A DNA stretch of 64,000 nucleotides. It comes from Pseudomonas triclosanedens. Lineage in GTDB: Bacteria; Pseudomonadota; Gammaproteobacteria; Pseudomonadales; Pseudomonadaceae. Within the stretch, counting starts at the first letter, position 1, and every line of letters begins with the position of its first letter. Below, one piece after another: positions 16,714 through 25,934 of the stretch. The notes beneath the pieces are model-generated. The model made no database searches and was not told the origin of the DNA. It worked only from the letters and a program-made list of their open reading frames with translations. Made by a program: the position numbers and the translations under genes. Where the stretch lies: assembly GCF_026686735.1 (NCBI RefSeq), contig NZ_CP113432.1:4949001-5013000 (forward strand), written 5' to 3'.

Positions 16714-17583
16714 GTGCCGAACCTACCACGCCGTATGCTCTGGCCGCTGGCCATCCTTTTGCTGGTTCTCTGCCGCTCCGCCTTCAGCGCCGACCTCTAC
16801 TACCTCGGCCAGAAGATTCCCGATGTGCAGCGCCCCTGGACCAGTGCCGACTACCAGTTGCTGATCGACGCACTGAAGAAGATCGACGAAACCCAGGTCA
16901 ACGGCCTGCCCCGGCGCAGTGGCGAGTTCACCGGGCCGATCTACCAGCGCATGGTCAGCGAAGAGAACTTCCGCCAGCAGTTGAACATCTACGCGCCACT
17001 GGAACTACGGCAGAACGAGGCGCGCGAAGTGCTGTTCAAGCTCAAGGAGCTGATGCGCCTGTACTTCAACTTCCGCGCCGCCAAGCAGCCCTACGGTGCC
17101 GAAGCACTCGGCCTGATGAGCTATTCGCTGCGCGAGCAGGCGATCCTGTTCAACCTCACGGTGGAATTCTGGATGACTCTGGCGCAGAACGAACAGCGCA
17201 ACCCTGTGCGCCTGCAAGGCATGCAGGAAGCCAAGGCCGCCGCTTCGATGCTGACCAGCAGCGCGCTGGACTATCTCGGCCTGACCGCGCAGTTCGACCG
17301 CCAGGACCTGGTGCTCTACAGCGCAGAGCTGTCCAAGCAGATGCCCGAGCTGTTCATCCACTTGCCGCAGGACGTACGCACGCAATTGCTGATGCGTGTC
17401 GACGAGTTATCGCAGAAGCACGCCTACCCGGAAGTGCGGGAAAACATGCGCGACCTGCTGCCGGTGCTGCAGGCGATCCAGGCGGATGTTCAAAAGCAAC
17501 TGGCCGCTCCGGCCAAGGGGTTGCCGGCCCCCAGGGGGCTGGACCTGAGCGCGCCGGCAGAGCCGCAGAAGAAGGGTATGTGA
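16714..17583 (+). CDS. Secreted protein of unknown function
   Basis: I do not recognise a family. The product (289 residues from the GTG start) has a Sec signal peptide: positive RR, a hydrophobic LWPLAILLLVLCRSAF core, and likely cleavage after SA before DLYYLG. The mature part is alpha-helical and rich in Leu, Gln and Glu without cysteine, ending in a Pro/Ala-rich tail. AAGGAA lies 9 nt before GTG 16714; ATG 16735 is an alternative that keeps the signal peptide. It is divergent from a TetR gene (98 bp) and convergent with the LuxR gene (18 bp gap). Confidence 0.7.
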   Translation: MPNLPRRMLWPLAILLLVLCRSAFSADLYYLGQKIPDVQRPWTSADYQLLIDALKKIDETQVNGLPRRSGEFTGPIYQRMVSEENFRQQLNIYAPLELRQNEAREVLFKLKELMRLYFNFRAAKQPYGAEALGLMSYSLREQAILFNLTVEFWMTLAQNEQRNPVRLQGMQEAKAAASMLTSSALDYLGLTAQFDRQDLVLYSAELSKQMPELFIHLPQDVRTQLLMRVDELSQKHAYPEVRENMRDLLPVLQAIQADVQKQLAAPAKGLPAPRGLDLSAPAEPQKKGM

Positions 17584-17601
17584 CCTGCCGGGCTGCGGCC
17601 C

Positions 17602-20328
17602 CTAGCGCAGCAGCCCCAGCTCCTTCGCCCGTGCCACGGCCTGGGTGCGGCGCTCGACGCCGAGCTTGTCATTGATGTGCCGGGCGTGGCTTTTCACGGT
17701 ATGCAGGGAGATGAACAGGCGCTCGCTGATCTCCTGGTTGGAACAACCCTGGGCGATCAGTTCCAGCACTGCCAGCTCGCGCCCGCTCAGGCAGTCAGCC
17801 AATGGCGCGCTGCGCTCCGGCTGCGCCGGCAGGCGTTCGCGCAGGGCGTCCAGCGCCATCGATGGAGCCCGGCCGGCCAATCGTTCGCGCAGCCATTCCG
17901 GGTAGTTCTGCAACGCGCCGTGCAACGGCATCACCAGGCCGGTCTCCAGGCCCGGCAGGCATTCGTCCAGCACCCGCTCCGCATCGGTCTCCCGGCCTTC
18001 CTGCAACAACAATTCAAGTAGCTGCCCCTGCGCGAGCCGGGCCTGCAGGTGCGCGCCGACCTGCATGGCACCGTCGGCCACCCTGCGCAGGCGCGACTCG
18101 GCCTCGGCGCTCAGCCCTTCGCGACACTCCAGCAGAGCCTGGAGCATTTCCACGCTGCGAGGCAGTTGCGGCGCGCACTCCGGCGGCGTGGCCGGCTCGG
18201 CGCCGGTGTAGGTATCGCGCAGTCGCTCCAGCCAGGCGGCGGCCAGTTCTACCTGCCCCTGGCCAAGCCAGAGCTCGCATTTGATCAGGGTGATGGCCGA
18301 GAGGTAGTAGACCGGCGGCACGTCCCAGACGTGCATCATCCTCTCTACCTCGGCCAGATGCGCGAAGGCGCGGGTGTAATTGCCGAGCCGCCCTTCCAGG
18401 CTGGCCAGTATGCAGAAACCGATCACCAGGCTGATATCCCGGCAGGCGCGAGACTCCTCGATCCCGGCCTTGAGCCATTTGCGCGCCTCGTCCGGTTGCA
18501 GTGCGAGGCTGCGCAGATACCCCTGATAGAGCATCAGCCGCCCCCGCACGGCGTAGCGGCGCTGTGCCGAGAGGCCGGACAACCGCGCCAGCCCCTGGCG
18601 CACCTCCTCCTCCGCCCTTAGCACTTCGCCGCGAGCCTGCAGCACTCGGGCGCGGTCGTAATGCACCATTGCCTCGAACAGCGGATTGCCGAAGCGCTGG
18701 GCCAGCTCCAGCGCTTCCCGATTCAGCCCGCGCGCGCGCCACAGGTCATCGCGCACTATCGCCAGGTTGCTGAGCGTCGACAGGCACAACAGACGCGGCC
18801 CGAAGCGCTCCGGGCCCAGGCCCTGCATGGCTTCTTCGCAATGTCGCGTAGCCACGTCGATCTCACCGCGGCCACGGGCAATCGCCCCCGCCAGAGCCTG
18901 CCACTGCGCCAGCAGGTCGCGCTGGGTCGCCTCGTCCGCCGCCGGCAGGAAGCGCGAAAGCTGCATTCCCAGTTCATCGGCGGCATCCAGTTGGCAAGCC
19001 AGCGCCAGCGCCCAGCTGTACAACACGATCAGCCGAGGCGTACTGGCCAGCAGGCTGTCGGGCAAGTCCATCTTCCAGCGCAGCAGGGTCGCGACGTTCT
19101 GCTCCGCCAGCAATTGCTCTTCGGAAAGACTCTGCACCAGGCTAGCCGCGACCTCCGGATGCCCGGCGCGCAAAGCCTGTTCCACGGCGTCGTCGAACAG
19201 ACCCTGAGCGCTGAACCAGCGGCACGCACGCAGGTGCAGAGCCGCCGCCGAGGGGCCGGAGCCGGGCAGCGGCCGGGCCAGGAGCAGGTCGGAAAACAGG
19301 TGGTGATAGCGGAACCACTGGCCCTGCTCGTCCAGCGGTACCAGGAATACCTGATGCTGCTGCAGATGGCGCAGGATAGCCGCGCTGTCGTGACTGTCAC
19401 GCAGCGCATCGCAGAGTTCGGCGCTGAAACGTTCGAAACGGGCGGTCTGGTAGAGGAATACCTGTACATCCGGCGGCTGCTTGTCGATCACCTCTTCGAG
19501 CAGGTAGTCGCGGATCAATTCTTCGGCGCCATGCACCGACAGGTCGGGCGTGTTGGCCGCCAGTTCGTCGCCATGCGCCAGCAGCCACAGGCGCAGGCCG
19601 GCGATCCAGCCTTCGCTTCGCTCGACCAGGTTGTCCAGCGCGCTTTCATCCAGTTGAGCGCCGTTGGCGGAGACCAACTGTGCGGTTTCCTCGGCGGTCA
19701 GGCGCAGATCATGCTCGGTGAACTCCAGCAAATGCCGCGACAGGCGCAGCCGCGCCAGATGCCAGTCGGGACGCTGGCGGCTGGTCACCAGCAGCACGAG
19801 CCCGGCCGGCTGGTGGTTGAGCAGGAACTGCAGGCAGCGGTCAAGTACCGCGCCCTGGGCGAGGTGATAGTCGTCAAGCACCAGCAGGAGCGGAGACTCG
19901 GTGGAGATGCACTCCACCAACTCGTCGAGCAGGTCGTCGAGCCAGGCTTCGAAGGCAAAGGGCTGGTGGCGCTGGCGCATCTTGAGCAACCCCAGTGCCT
20001 CTTCGCCCAGCGTCGGAAAGTGCAGGCGCAGGCCATCGAGCAGGCGCTCGAGGAAGCGGCCCGGATCGCTGTCGCGGGCACTCAGGCCCAGCCACAGGCT
20101 GCGCCATTGGCTGCCCAGGGTCTGGCAGAACTCGATGGCCAGCGAACTCTTGCCGAAGCCGGCGGGTGCGGAAACCAGGATCAGCCGCCCGTTCAGACCA
20201 GTAGCCAACCGTTCGCACAGGCGGGAGCGGGCGACATGGCCATGCGGCAGCGGCGGCCGGAAGAAGCGGCTGCCGGCCGTGTTGGGAGGATTTTCGATCA
20301 GTTTTGGCAGAGTCGAGAAGTCGGTCAT
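17602..20328 (-). CDS. LuxR family ATP-dependent regulator, MalT/AlkS-like
   Basis: A 908-residue MalT-type (LAL/STAND) activator. The N-terminal NTPase has Walker A SAPAGFGKSS at residues 53-62 and Walker B LLLVLDDYHL near 145. TPR-like helical repeats fill the middle (about 400-800), and the C-terminal LuxR HTH is LSGRELAVLELIAQGCSNQE followed by SLHTVKSHARHINDKL. Such proteins bind ATP and an inducer and oligomerise on target promoters; AlkS controls alkane genes this way. It lies next to DUF1329, DUF1302, acyl-CoA ligase and thiolase genes and probably activates them. I start at MTDFSTLP because the frame upstream crosses the neighbouring terminator. Confidence 0.9.
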   Translation of the reverse strand: MTDFSTLPKLIENPPNTAGSRFFRPPLPHGHVARSRLCERLATGLNGRLILVSAPAGFGKSSLAIEFCQTLGSQWRSLWLGLSARDSDPGRFLERLLDGLRLHFPTLGEEALGLLKMRQRHQPFAFEAWLDDLLDELVECISTESPLLLVLDDYHLAQGAVLDRCLQFLLNHQPAGLVLLVTSRQRPDWHLARLRLSRHLLEFTEHDLRLTAEETAQLVSANGAQLDESALDNLVERSEGWIAGLRLWLLAHGDELAANTPDLSVHGAEELIRDYLLEEVIDKQPPDVQVFLYQTARFERFSAELCDALRDSHDSAAILRHLQQHQVFLVPLDEQGQWFRYHHLFSDLLLARPLPGSGPSAAALHLRACRWFSAQGLFDDAVEQALRAGHPEVAASLVQSLSEEQLLAEQNVATLLRWKMDLPDSLLASTPRLIVLYSWALALACQLDAADELGMQLSRFLPAADEATQRDLLAQWQALAGAIARGRGEIDVATRHCEEAMQGLGPERFGPRLLCLSTLSNLAIVRDDLWRARGLNREALELAQRFGNPLFEAMVHYDRARVLQARGEVLRAEEEVRQGLARLSGLSAQRRYAVRGRLMLYQGYLRSLALQPDEARKWLKAGIEESRACRDISLVIGFCILASLEGRLGNYTRAFAHLAEVERMMHVWDVPPVYYLSAITLIKCELWLGQGQVELAAAWLERLRDTYTGAEPATPPECAPQLPRSVEMLQALLECREGLSAEAESRLRRVADGAMQVGAHLQARLAQGQLLELLLQEGRETDAERVLDECLPGLETGLVMPLHGALQNYPEWLRERLAGRAPSMALDALRERLPAQPERSAPLADCLSGRELAVLELIAQGCSNQEISERLFISLHTVKSHARHINDKLGVERRTQAVARAKELGLLR

Positions 20329-20496
20329 CGGCCTGGCTCTTGCTCTAGCTCTTATACGAGGGCTGCTCGGGAGCCTATCCGCTCGCGGGCTGTATTTGAA
20401 GTCGTTTTTATCGTCTTTGCCCATAACGTGACTGCCGGGCGCCCGACATTCCGCGCTACGGCGCGTATCCGCGAGCCTGACACGGCTGCCAGGCAT

Positions 20497-20523
20497 AAAA
20501 AAACCGGCCCGAAGGCCGGTTTT
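20497..20523 (-). terminator. Terminator of the DUF1329 gene
   Basis: AAACCGGCC, loop CGAA, GGCCGGTTT, with a run of seven A on the left that gives T7 on the minus strand, 17 nt past the DUF1329 stop. Confidence 0.9.
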
Positions 20524-20539
20524 CAAGAGCAGTCGATCC

Positions 20540-21907
20540 TCAGCGCACGCCTTCCTGACGCAGGGCGGCCGGAGTGAAGTCGCTTTCCGAAGCGCTGTAG
20601 TTGAAGTCGTAGGCGGATTTTTCCTCGTTCTTCAGCCCCAGCACCAGGTAGCGGCCGGACAGCAGGTCGTACAGGGTTTCGGCGGTGTACCACGGTACCT
20701 GGTAGTTGTAGTAGTACTGGTTGAACGCCTCGGCTACGCGCCACAGAGTGCCACGGCCGTCGTAGTGGTCGATTTCCACGGCCTGCCAGGTGTCCTCGTC
20801 GATGTAGAAGTCACGCTTGGCGTAGATGTGGCGCTCGCCCGGCTTCAGGGTAGCGGTCACGTGCCACACACGATGCAGCTCGTAACGGGTCAGATCCTGG
20901 TTCAGGTGGCCGGGCTTGATGATGTCGGCGTACTTGAGCTTCGGATCGTCCAGCTTGTAGTTGTTGTAGGGGATGTACAGTTCCTGCTTTCCGACCAGCT
21001 TCCAGTCATAGCGGTCCGGTGCACCGTTGTACATGTCCAGGTTGTCGGAGGTGCGCAGACCATCGGCGGCGGTACCCGGGCCGTCGTAGGAAACCTGCGG
21101 GGCACGGCGCACACGGCGCTGGCCGGCGTTGTACAGCCAGGCCAGGCGCGGTTCCTTCACCTGGTCGAGGGTCTCGTGCACCAGCAGCACGTTACCGGCC
21201 AGACGCGCCGGAGCGGTCACACGCTGCTTGAAGTAGAACAGCACGTTGCTCGGCTTGCTGGCGTCGTAGTCCTTCAGGTCGGTACGGAAGACGAACTCAT
21301 CCTGGAAGTACACCAGAGAGTATGAGCCGTTCACCTGCGGGGTGGCCTGGGTCACCAGACGACGCACGTGGCCGCCACGGTAGCGGGTGATATGGTTCCA
21401 GATGACTTCCAGGCCGTCCTTCGGAATCGGGAAGGGGTTGGCGGTCTGGAAGTTCTGCAGACCGTTGCCGCCTTGCACCAGGGTGGTGCTGGTAGCGTTT
21501 TTCTTGGTGGCGGCCAGCACGCTGTCCGGCACGGAGGCGGTGCGGTGCGATGGGTACACCGGTAGCTTGTAGGTGTCGGGGTAGCGCTTGAACATGGCGA
21601 GCTGGCCGGGAGTCAGCTTGTCCTTGTACTGGTCGGCGTTCTGCGCGGTGATGGTGAACAGCGGCTTCTCGCTGGCGAACGGATCGGAGAGGAAGCCCTT
21701 GCTATCGACGCTGCCGGCATTCTTGGCCAGGCCGCCGGTCCAGGCGGGAATGCTGCCGTCAGCGTTGCCGGCCTTCTCCGCGCCCATCGGGGTCAGCGTG
21801 GTGCCAAGCTTGGCCGCTTCGTCGGCGGAAACAGCGGCCATCACCTGGCTGGCCAGCAGGCTGAGCGCCAGGGCACCGGAATGCAGAAGGATCTTTGTTG
21901 TTCTCAT
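20540..21907 (-). CDS. DUF1329 periplasmic/outer-membrane-associated protein
   Basis: A 455-residue exported protein of the DUF1329 family, with a signal peptide (ALALSLLASQVMA, cleavage about residue 24). Family-typical segments include TLTPMGAEKAGNADGSIPAW near the mature start and IPYNNYKLDDPKLKYADI, followed by RYELHRVWHVTATLKPGERH. The fold is LolA/LolB-like in related families, so lipid handling is plausible but unproven. It lies 86 bp downstream of the DUF1302 gene, as these families almost always do. Codons 2-6 of its mRNA contain AACAACAAAG, a good Crc/Hfq binding motif. GAGGA lies about 10 nt before the ATG. Confidence 0.9.
   Translation of the reverse strand: MRTTKILLHSGALALSLLASQVMAAVSADEAAKLGTTLTPMGAEKAGNADGSIPAWTGGLAKNAGSVDSKGFLSDPFASEKPLFTITAQNADQYKDKLTPGQLAMFKRYPDTYKLPVYPSHRTASVPDSVLAATKKNATSTTLVQGGNGLQNFQTANPFPIPKDGLEVIWNHITRYRGGHVRRLVTQATPQVNGSYSLVYFQDEFVFRTDLKDYDASKPSNVLFYFKQRVTAPARLAGNVLLVHETLDQVKEPRLAWLYNAGQRRVRRAPQVSYDGPGTAADGLRTSDNLDMYNGAPDRYDWKLVGKQELYIPYNNYKLDDPKLKYADIIKPGHLNQDLTRYELHRVWHVTATLKPGERHIYAKRDFYIDEDTWQAVEIDHYDGRGTLWRVAEAFNQYYYNYQVPWYTAETLYDLLSGRYLVLGLKNEEKSAYDFNYSASESDFTPAALRQEGVR
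21893..21902 (-). promoter_or_regulatory. Putative Crc/Hfq (catabolite activity) site in DUF1329 mRNA
   Basis: The mRNA reads AACAACAAAG right after the AUG, an exact AANAANAA-type match to the Hfq/Crc target motif of pseudomonads and in a position that would block initiation. Confidence 0.5.
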
Positions 21908-21993
21908 TAGTCGGTCATCCTCGTTTGGTCGTTACTCTCCGCAGGCCGTCGCGCTGACGGCCTGCGGCTTTCTGTGCGGTTGCGTCTGGCGGC

Positions 21994-23916
21994 TTAGAAG
22001 TTCACCCCGAAGCTGAGGCTGACGAAGTCGCGGTCATCGACGGTGGAGTACTTGCCATCGAAGAAGTTGGTGTAGGAGAGGCTGGCGGTGTAGGTGTTCA
22101 GGTAGTCGGCATCCACACCCAGGCTGACGGCCTTGCGACCCTCTTCGAAGTTGCCGCCCGGGCCGGGGGAATAGCCGTCCACGTCATGCTGCCAGGCCAC
22201 GTTCGGCTTCAGGTTCACACCGGCGAAGACATCGTTGTAGTCCCAGATCGCGCGGACGCGGTAGCCCCAGGAGTCGGCGGTGGTGAAACCATCGCTTTCG
22301 CACTTGCGCGACAGGTTGTTCTGCGGGCCGCTACCCAGGGTGGATGCGTTCAGCGCCTGGCAGGTCGGAGCGCCGTTGAGGCTGCCGGCAAGCGGACCGG
22401 GGCCGAACACCGGGTCACGGCCATAACGCTTGTCAGACTGGCTTTCCAGGCCGCCCACGTGGGTCCAGCCCACTTCGCCCACCAGGGTCAGACGCTCGGC
22501 GCCCATCACCTGATCGAAGAAGTGAGTGAAGGTGGTCTGCAGTTGGGTGATTTCCTTGCGGGTGTATCCGTGCAGGTCCTCGCCCGCCTTGCCGGTCAGC
22601 ACCGAAGCGTTGTCGTAGATGTGGTTGCCGCCGATGGCAACCGGATCCAGGCCAGAATAGAGGATGTCGGTGGTGTTCAACTGTACCGGCGCGTTCGGAC
22701 GGTAGCTGATCTCGCCGCTCCACGCGGTGCCGGTGGGCAGCGTGGTGGAGAAGCTCAGGCCGTACAGGTGGATGTCTTCGGGATACTCGATGAAGTAGCT
22801 GGAGTTGCCAGCCATCGCGGCGGCGCCAGCCTGGGCTGCCAGGGACGGGCTGACACGCGCGATATTGGTGATCAACTGGTTGATCTGGGTGACCTTGGAG
22901 GCATCGGCACCCTTGCCGCTGAAGATCGGCAGGCGGCTGTGGTAGTTCATGTAGTAGCCGCCGAACTCGGTGTTCACACTATCGGCGAAGTACTTCAGAG
23001 ACAGGCCGTACTGGCCGCTGTCGCGGGCGTCGCGGTCCGGGCCGCGTTTGACCACCAGCCCCTCGTCCCAGGGCGACGGGGTGACCGCCAGGTTCGGGCC
23101 GAGCAGGCCGTTCAGGGTACGGATCGAGGCGGCGTTGTTGGTCAGTACCGCCAGGTTCTGGGTACAACCGTCAGCCACGACGTCGGGCTGGGAGAAGAAG
23201 GTGCCACAGTTGTCGACGACCGTCTGGTCCCATTCCAGTTGGTAGAAGCCTTCGGCCGAGAGGTTCTGGGTCAGGTTCTGCGACATGTAGAACATGTTCA
23301 CCGGCACCAGGGCTTCCTTGATCTCGGAGCCGGGGCGGCGGAACGCGGTGACGTCGAACGGGTTGATCACGCTGATGCCGTTCTGGATGAAGGTGCTCTC
23401 ACCCCAGTTCACCACCTGCTTGCCCAGGCGGACGGTGCCCGGCAGGTCGGCGATGTTGTAGTTGTGATAGATGAAGGCATCGAGCAGTTCGGCGCCGGAG
23501 GCCTGGGCGGCTTCCTTGCGATTGTGGTCGGACAGCGGCTTGAACTCGGTGCTCTCGTCCTTCTGCTCGAAGTCGTACCAGTACTTGCCGCGCAGGAAGA
23601 CGCCGGTGTCCTGGTATTTGAGCTCGAGGTCGTGGATGCCTTTGAAGATCTTCGAGAAGGTCTCGCCGGCCTTGTAGTTCAGGTGGCCATCGTCGGAGGT
23701 CTGGGACAGGCCCTTGCCGCCGTTGTTGACACCGATGAGGTTCTTGTTCGGGTTCTGCGTCGACCAGCTGGCCCCCACGGACAGCGTAGAGTCGAACGAA
23801 CCTTCGATTTCCCCGATGTTGAAGCTGACGGCGGAAGCGGGGGTCGCCAGCGAAGAAGCCAGGCTGACGGCCAGCGGCAACCGCGCCAGTCGCCAGATAT
23901 GTTGCATGGTTTTCAT
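21994..23916 (-). CDS. DUF1302 family outer-membrane protein
   Basis: A 640-residue protein of the DUF1302 family, predicted outer-membrane beta-barrel. It has a signal peptide ending ATPASA before VSFNIGEIEGSF, the family's conserved mature start. Alternating Tyr/Trp/Gly-rich strands fill the protein, and it ends SLSFGVNF, with the C-terminal Phe used for barrel assembly. GGAG lies 8 nt before the ATG, and AACAAAAAACAC sits just upstream (Crc/Hfq-like). DUF1302 and DUF1329 pairs accompany genes for breaking down hydrophobic compounds, so a channel for a lipid-like substrate is the best guess. Confidence 0.9.
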   Translation of the reverse strand: MKTMQHIWRLARLPLAVSLASSLATPASAVSFNIGEIEGSFDSTLSVGASWSTQNPNKNLIGVNNGGKGLSQTSDDGHLNYKAGETFSKIFKGIHDLELKYQDTGVFLRGKYWYDFEQKDESTEFKPLSDHNRKEAAQASGAELLDAFIYHNYNIADLPGTVRLGKQVVNWGESTFIQNGISVINPFDVTAFRRPGSEIKEALVPVNMFYMSQNLTQNLSAEGFYQLEWDQTVVDNCGTFFSQPDVVADGCTQNLAVLTNNAASIRTLNGLLGPNLAVTPSPWDEGLVVKRGPDRDARDSGQYGLSLKYFADSVNTEFGGYYMNYHSRLPIFSGKGADASKVTQINQLITNIARVSPSLAAQAGAAAMAGNSSYFIEYPEDIHLYGLSFSTTLPTGTAWSGEISYRPNAPVQLNTTDILYSGLDPVAIGGNHIYDNASVLTGKAGEDLHGYTRKEITQLQTTFTHFFDQVMGAERLTLVGEVGWTHVGGLESQSDKRYGRDPVFGPGPLAGSLNGAPTCQALNASTLGSGPQNNLSRKCESDGFTTADSWGYRVRAIWDYNDVFAGVNLKPNVAWQHDVDGYSPGPGGNFEEGRKAVSLGVDADYLNTYTASLSYTNFFDGKYSTVDDRDFVSLSFGVNF

Positions 23917-23930
23917 CGACGCTACTCCAT

Positions 23931-23942
23931 GTGTTTTTTGTT
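23931..23942 (-). promoter_or_regulatory. Putative Crc/Hfq site in DUF1302 leader
   Basis: The leader mRNA contains AACAAAAAACAC 15-26 nt before the AUG and just upstream of the Shine-Dalgarno. It fits the A-rich AANAANAA motif. Confidence 0.5.
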
Positions 23943-24067
23943 ATGAGTAGTGGCGACTATATCCAGCGCCCCCCGGGGCTTGATCGCTCTAAAGTGTGAT
24001 TTCGCTTACAAAGGCCCTGCCTAGACGCCTTGCCGTGCCCGGAGCGGCATCAGCACTGGGCTGCGAG

Positions 24068-24089
24068 GTGCCAAGCGCTTGCTTGGCAC
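24068..24089 (-). terminator. Stable hairpin after the acyl-CoA ligase gene
   Basis: A perfect 9-bp stem (GTGCCAAGC / GCTTGGCAC) with a 4-nt loop, 34 nt beyond the ligase stop. No T run follows on the minus strand, so it may be a weak terminator or an mRNA-stabilising/processing hairpin between ligase and DUF1302. Confidence 0.45.
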
Positions 24090-24122
24090 GCACGCTTCAC
24101 GCCCTGACCGGCCGGTCGTCGC

Positions 24123-25805
24123 TCAAACCGTGGAAAGGAAGGCGCTGCCTGCCTCCTGCCATTGGGCGATGTCTACCCGGATGCGCTTCTTGTCGAGCTT
24201 GCCAACGCTGGTCTTGGGAACTTCAGTAACAACGGCGATCTGGGAAGGAATCGCCCACTTGTTGATGTTGCCTTGCTCGACGAAGGGTTTGAGGTGCTCC
24301 TTCAGCGCCTTTGCATCCAGAGAATGGCCGTCGCGCAGCACCAGCAAGGCGAATGGACGCTCGCCCCATTGCGGATCGGGAACGCCCACCACGGCGACTT
24401 CACGCACCGATGGATGACGGCTGATGAGGTCCTCCAGCTCCAGCGACGAGAGCCATTCGCCGCCAGTCTTGATCACGTCCTTGATACGGTCGCGGATATC
24501 GATGAAGCCCATGCCGTCGAGCGTGGCGACGTCGCCGGTGTGCATCCAGCCTCCGGCCCACAGCTCCTCGCCCTTCTGCGGCTCCCGGAAATAGCCCTGG
24601 GTCAGCCAGGGCGCGCGCAGCACCAGCTCTCCCTGGGACTCACCGTCAGCCGGGAGGAACTCGCCGTGCTCGTCCATGATCGCCGCCTCCACCATCGGCA
24701 CCGGTACGCCGGCCTTGATCCGGTAGGTCGTACGCTCGTCCTCGCCGCCGGCCCGCAACTCCTGGTTGAGGTAGGCGCAGGAGATCAGCGGGCAGGTCTC
24801 GGACATCCCATATGCCGCAGTGAGCTGGATACCGCGCGCCTTGGCCGCCTCGTACAGTGCCCGGTTCAGCGCGCTGCCGCCAATGATCACCTTCAGCCCG
24901 GAGAAGTCGTGGTCCTTGGCACTGGCGGCATTGAGCATCATCTGCAGGATGGTCGGCACGCAGTGAGAGAAGGTCACCTTCTCGTCACGGATCAGCTTGC
25001 ACAACAGGTCCGGTTCGTAACGCCCCGGATACACCTGCTTCACGCCGAGCATCGTGGCCACGTAGGGAACGCCCCAGGCATGGACGTGGAACATTGGCGT
25101 GATAGGCATATAGACATCGTCGGTGCCCATCAGGCGGATGCTGTCCAGGCTGCCGATGGTCGAGGCCATCGCCAGCGTGTGCAGCACGAGCTGTCGGTGG
25201 GTGAAGTACACACCCTTGGGGTTACCGGTGGTACCGGTGGTATAGAAGGTGGTCGCCACCGAGTTCTCGTCGAAATCGGGGAACGCATAGCGCGGCCTGG
25301 CGGCAGCCAGCAGGGTCTCGTACTCACCGACACAACCGGGCAGCGTGCAGCTCTTGTCCGCGCCATCGGTGATCAGCAGGGTTTTCTCGACCGTGCTCAG
25401 TTGGCTGGCGATGCCCTGGTACAGCCCGGCGAATTCGCTGTTGACCAGCACGAAGCGGTCGTCGGCGTGGTTCATGGTGTAGAGGATCTGGTCGGGCGAC
25501 AGACGAATGTTGATGGTGTGCAGCACCGCGCCGATCATCGGAATCGCGAACATGCACTCAAGGTAACGATGGCTGTCCCAGTCCATCACCGCCACGGTAT
25601 CGCCGGCCTTGACGCCAGCGTCGGTCAGCACGTTGGCCAGGCGCGCCACGCGCTCATTGAAGGTGGCATAGCTGTAACGCACCGTGTCGCGATAGACGAT
25701 CTCCCTGCCCTTTTCGTAACGGCTGCCGGACAGCAGCAGGCTCTTGATCAGCAGCGGGTACTGGTAGGCATTCTGTGCAGCAGGGATGACACGGGTTTTC
25801 AACAT
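24123..25805 (-). CDS. Medium-chain acyl-CoA synthetase, AlkK-like
   Basis: A 560-residue member of the AMP-forming adenylate enzyme family, closest in character to Pseudomonas AlkK. The P-loop is YTTGTTGNPKG (about residue 188). The ITPMFHVHAWGVPY motif, the adenine-binding AAYGMSETCPL, GWMHTGDVA and the hinge DRIKDVIKTGGEW follow, with the catalytic Lys near the C-terminus in TSVGKLDKKRIR. It activates a carboxylic acid to its CoA thioester with ATP. It is divergent from a thiolase gene across a 274-bp region with a long palindrome, and upstream of DUF1302/DUF1329 in the same direction. Chain-length preference is inferred from family only. Confidence 0.92.
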   Translation of the reverse strand: MLKTRVIPAAQNAYQYPLLIKSLLLSGSRYEKGREIVYRDTVRYSYATFNERVARLANVLTDAGVKAGDTVAVMDWDSHRYLECMFAIPMIGAVLHTINIRLSPDQILYTMNHADDRFVLVNSEFAGLYQGIASQLSTVEKTLLITDGADKSCTLPGCVGEYETLLAAARPRYAFPDFDENSVATTFYTTGTTGNPKGVYFTHRQLVLHTLAMASTIGSLDSIRLMGTDDVYMPITPMFHVHAWGVPYVATMLGVKQVYPGRYEPDLLCKLIRDEKVTFSHCVPTILQMMLNAASAKDHDFSGLKVIIGGSALNRALYEAAKARGIQLTAAYGMSETCPLISCAYLNQELRAGGEDERTTYRIKAGVPVPMVEAAIMDEHGEFLPADGESQGELVLRAPWLTQGYFREPQKGEELWAGGWMHTGDVATLDGMGFIDIRDRIKDVIKTGGEWLSSLELEDLISRHPSVREVAVVGVPDPQWGERPFALLVLRDGHSLDAKALKEHLKPFVEQGNINKWAIPSQIAVVTEVPKTSVGKLDKKRIRVDIAQWQEAGSAFLSTV

Positions 25806-25882
25806 GGCGGGCGCACTCTCAAGGCAGGGGTTCTTCTGATGAGTCCGACTCTAGAGCCGTCCCGATGTCCATTCATCAGTCA

Positions 25883-25908
25883 AAAGAGTGATTTGCGAAT
25901 GACTCTTT
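25883..25908. promoter_or_regulatory. 26-bp palindromic operator candidate
   Basis: AAAGAGTGATT, centre TGCG, AATGACTCTTT: an inverted repeat with 10 of 11 pairs matching. It lies between the divergent ligase and thiolase genes, and its right arm touches the predicted -35 of the thiolase promoter. The symmetry suits a dimeric regulator; the MalT-like LuxR or the AraC protein in the cluster are candidates. Confidence 0.55.
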
Positions 25909-25934
25909 GGCGACATCCGGTCACGCGGTAGAAT
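25907..25934 (+). promoter_or_regulatory. Predicted sigma-70 promoter of the thiolase gene
   Basis: TTGGCG, 16 nt, TAGAAT, about 145 bp before the thiolase ATG and abutting the palindrome. Moderate matches to the consensus. Confidence 0.4.

Noticed and set aside
18661..20577. 638-codon plus-strand frame opposite the MalT-like regulator
   Set aside because: Antisense shadow of a gene with intact Walker motifs and LuxR HTH.
24080..24100. Possible sigma-54 promoter (TGGCACG-type) after the ligase gene
   Set aside because: The -12 element does not read GC at the required 10-bp distance from GG, and the sequence is explained by the 9-bp hairpin.
22186..25931. Two plus-strand frames of 586 and 589 codons opposite DUF1302 and the acyl-CoA ligase
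   Set aside because: Antisense to well-supported genes and without family features; a product of codon bias.
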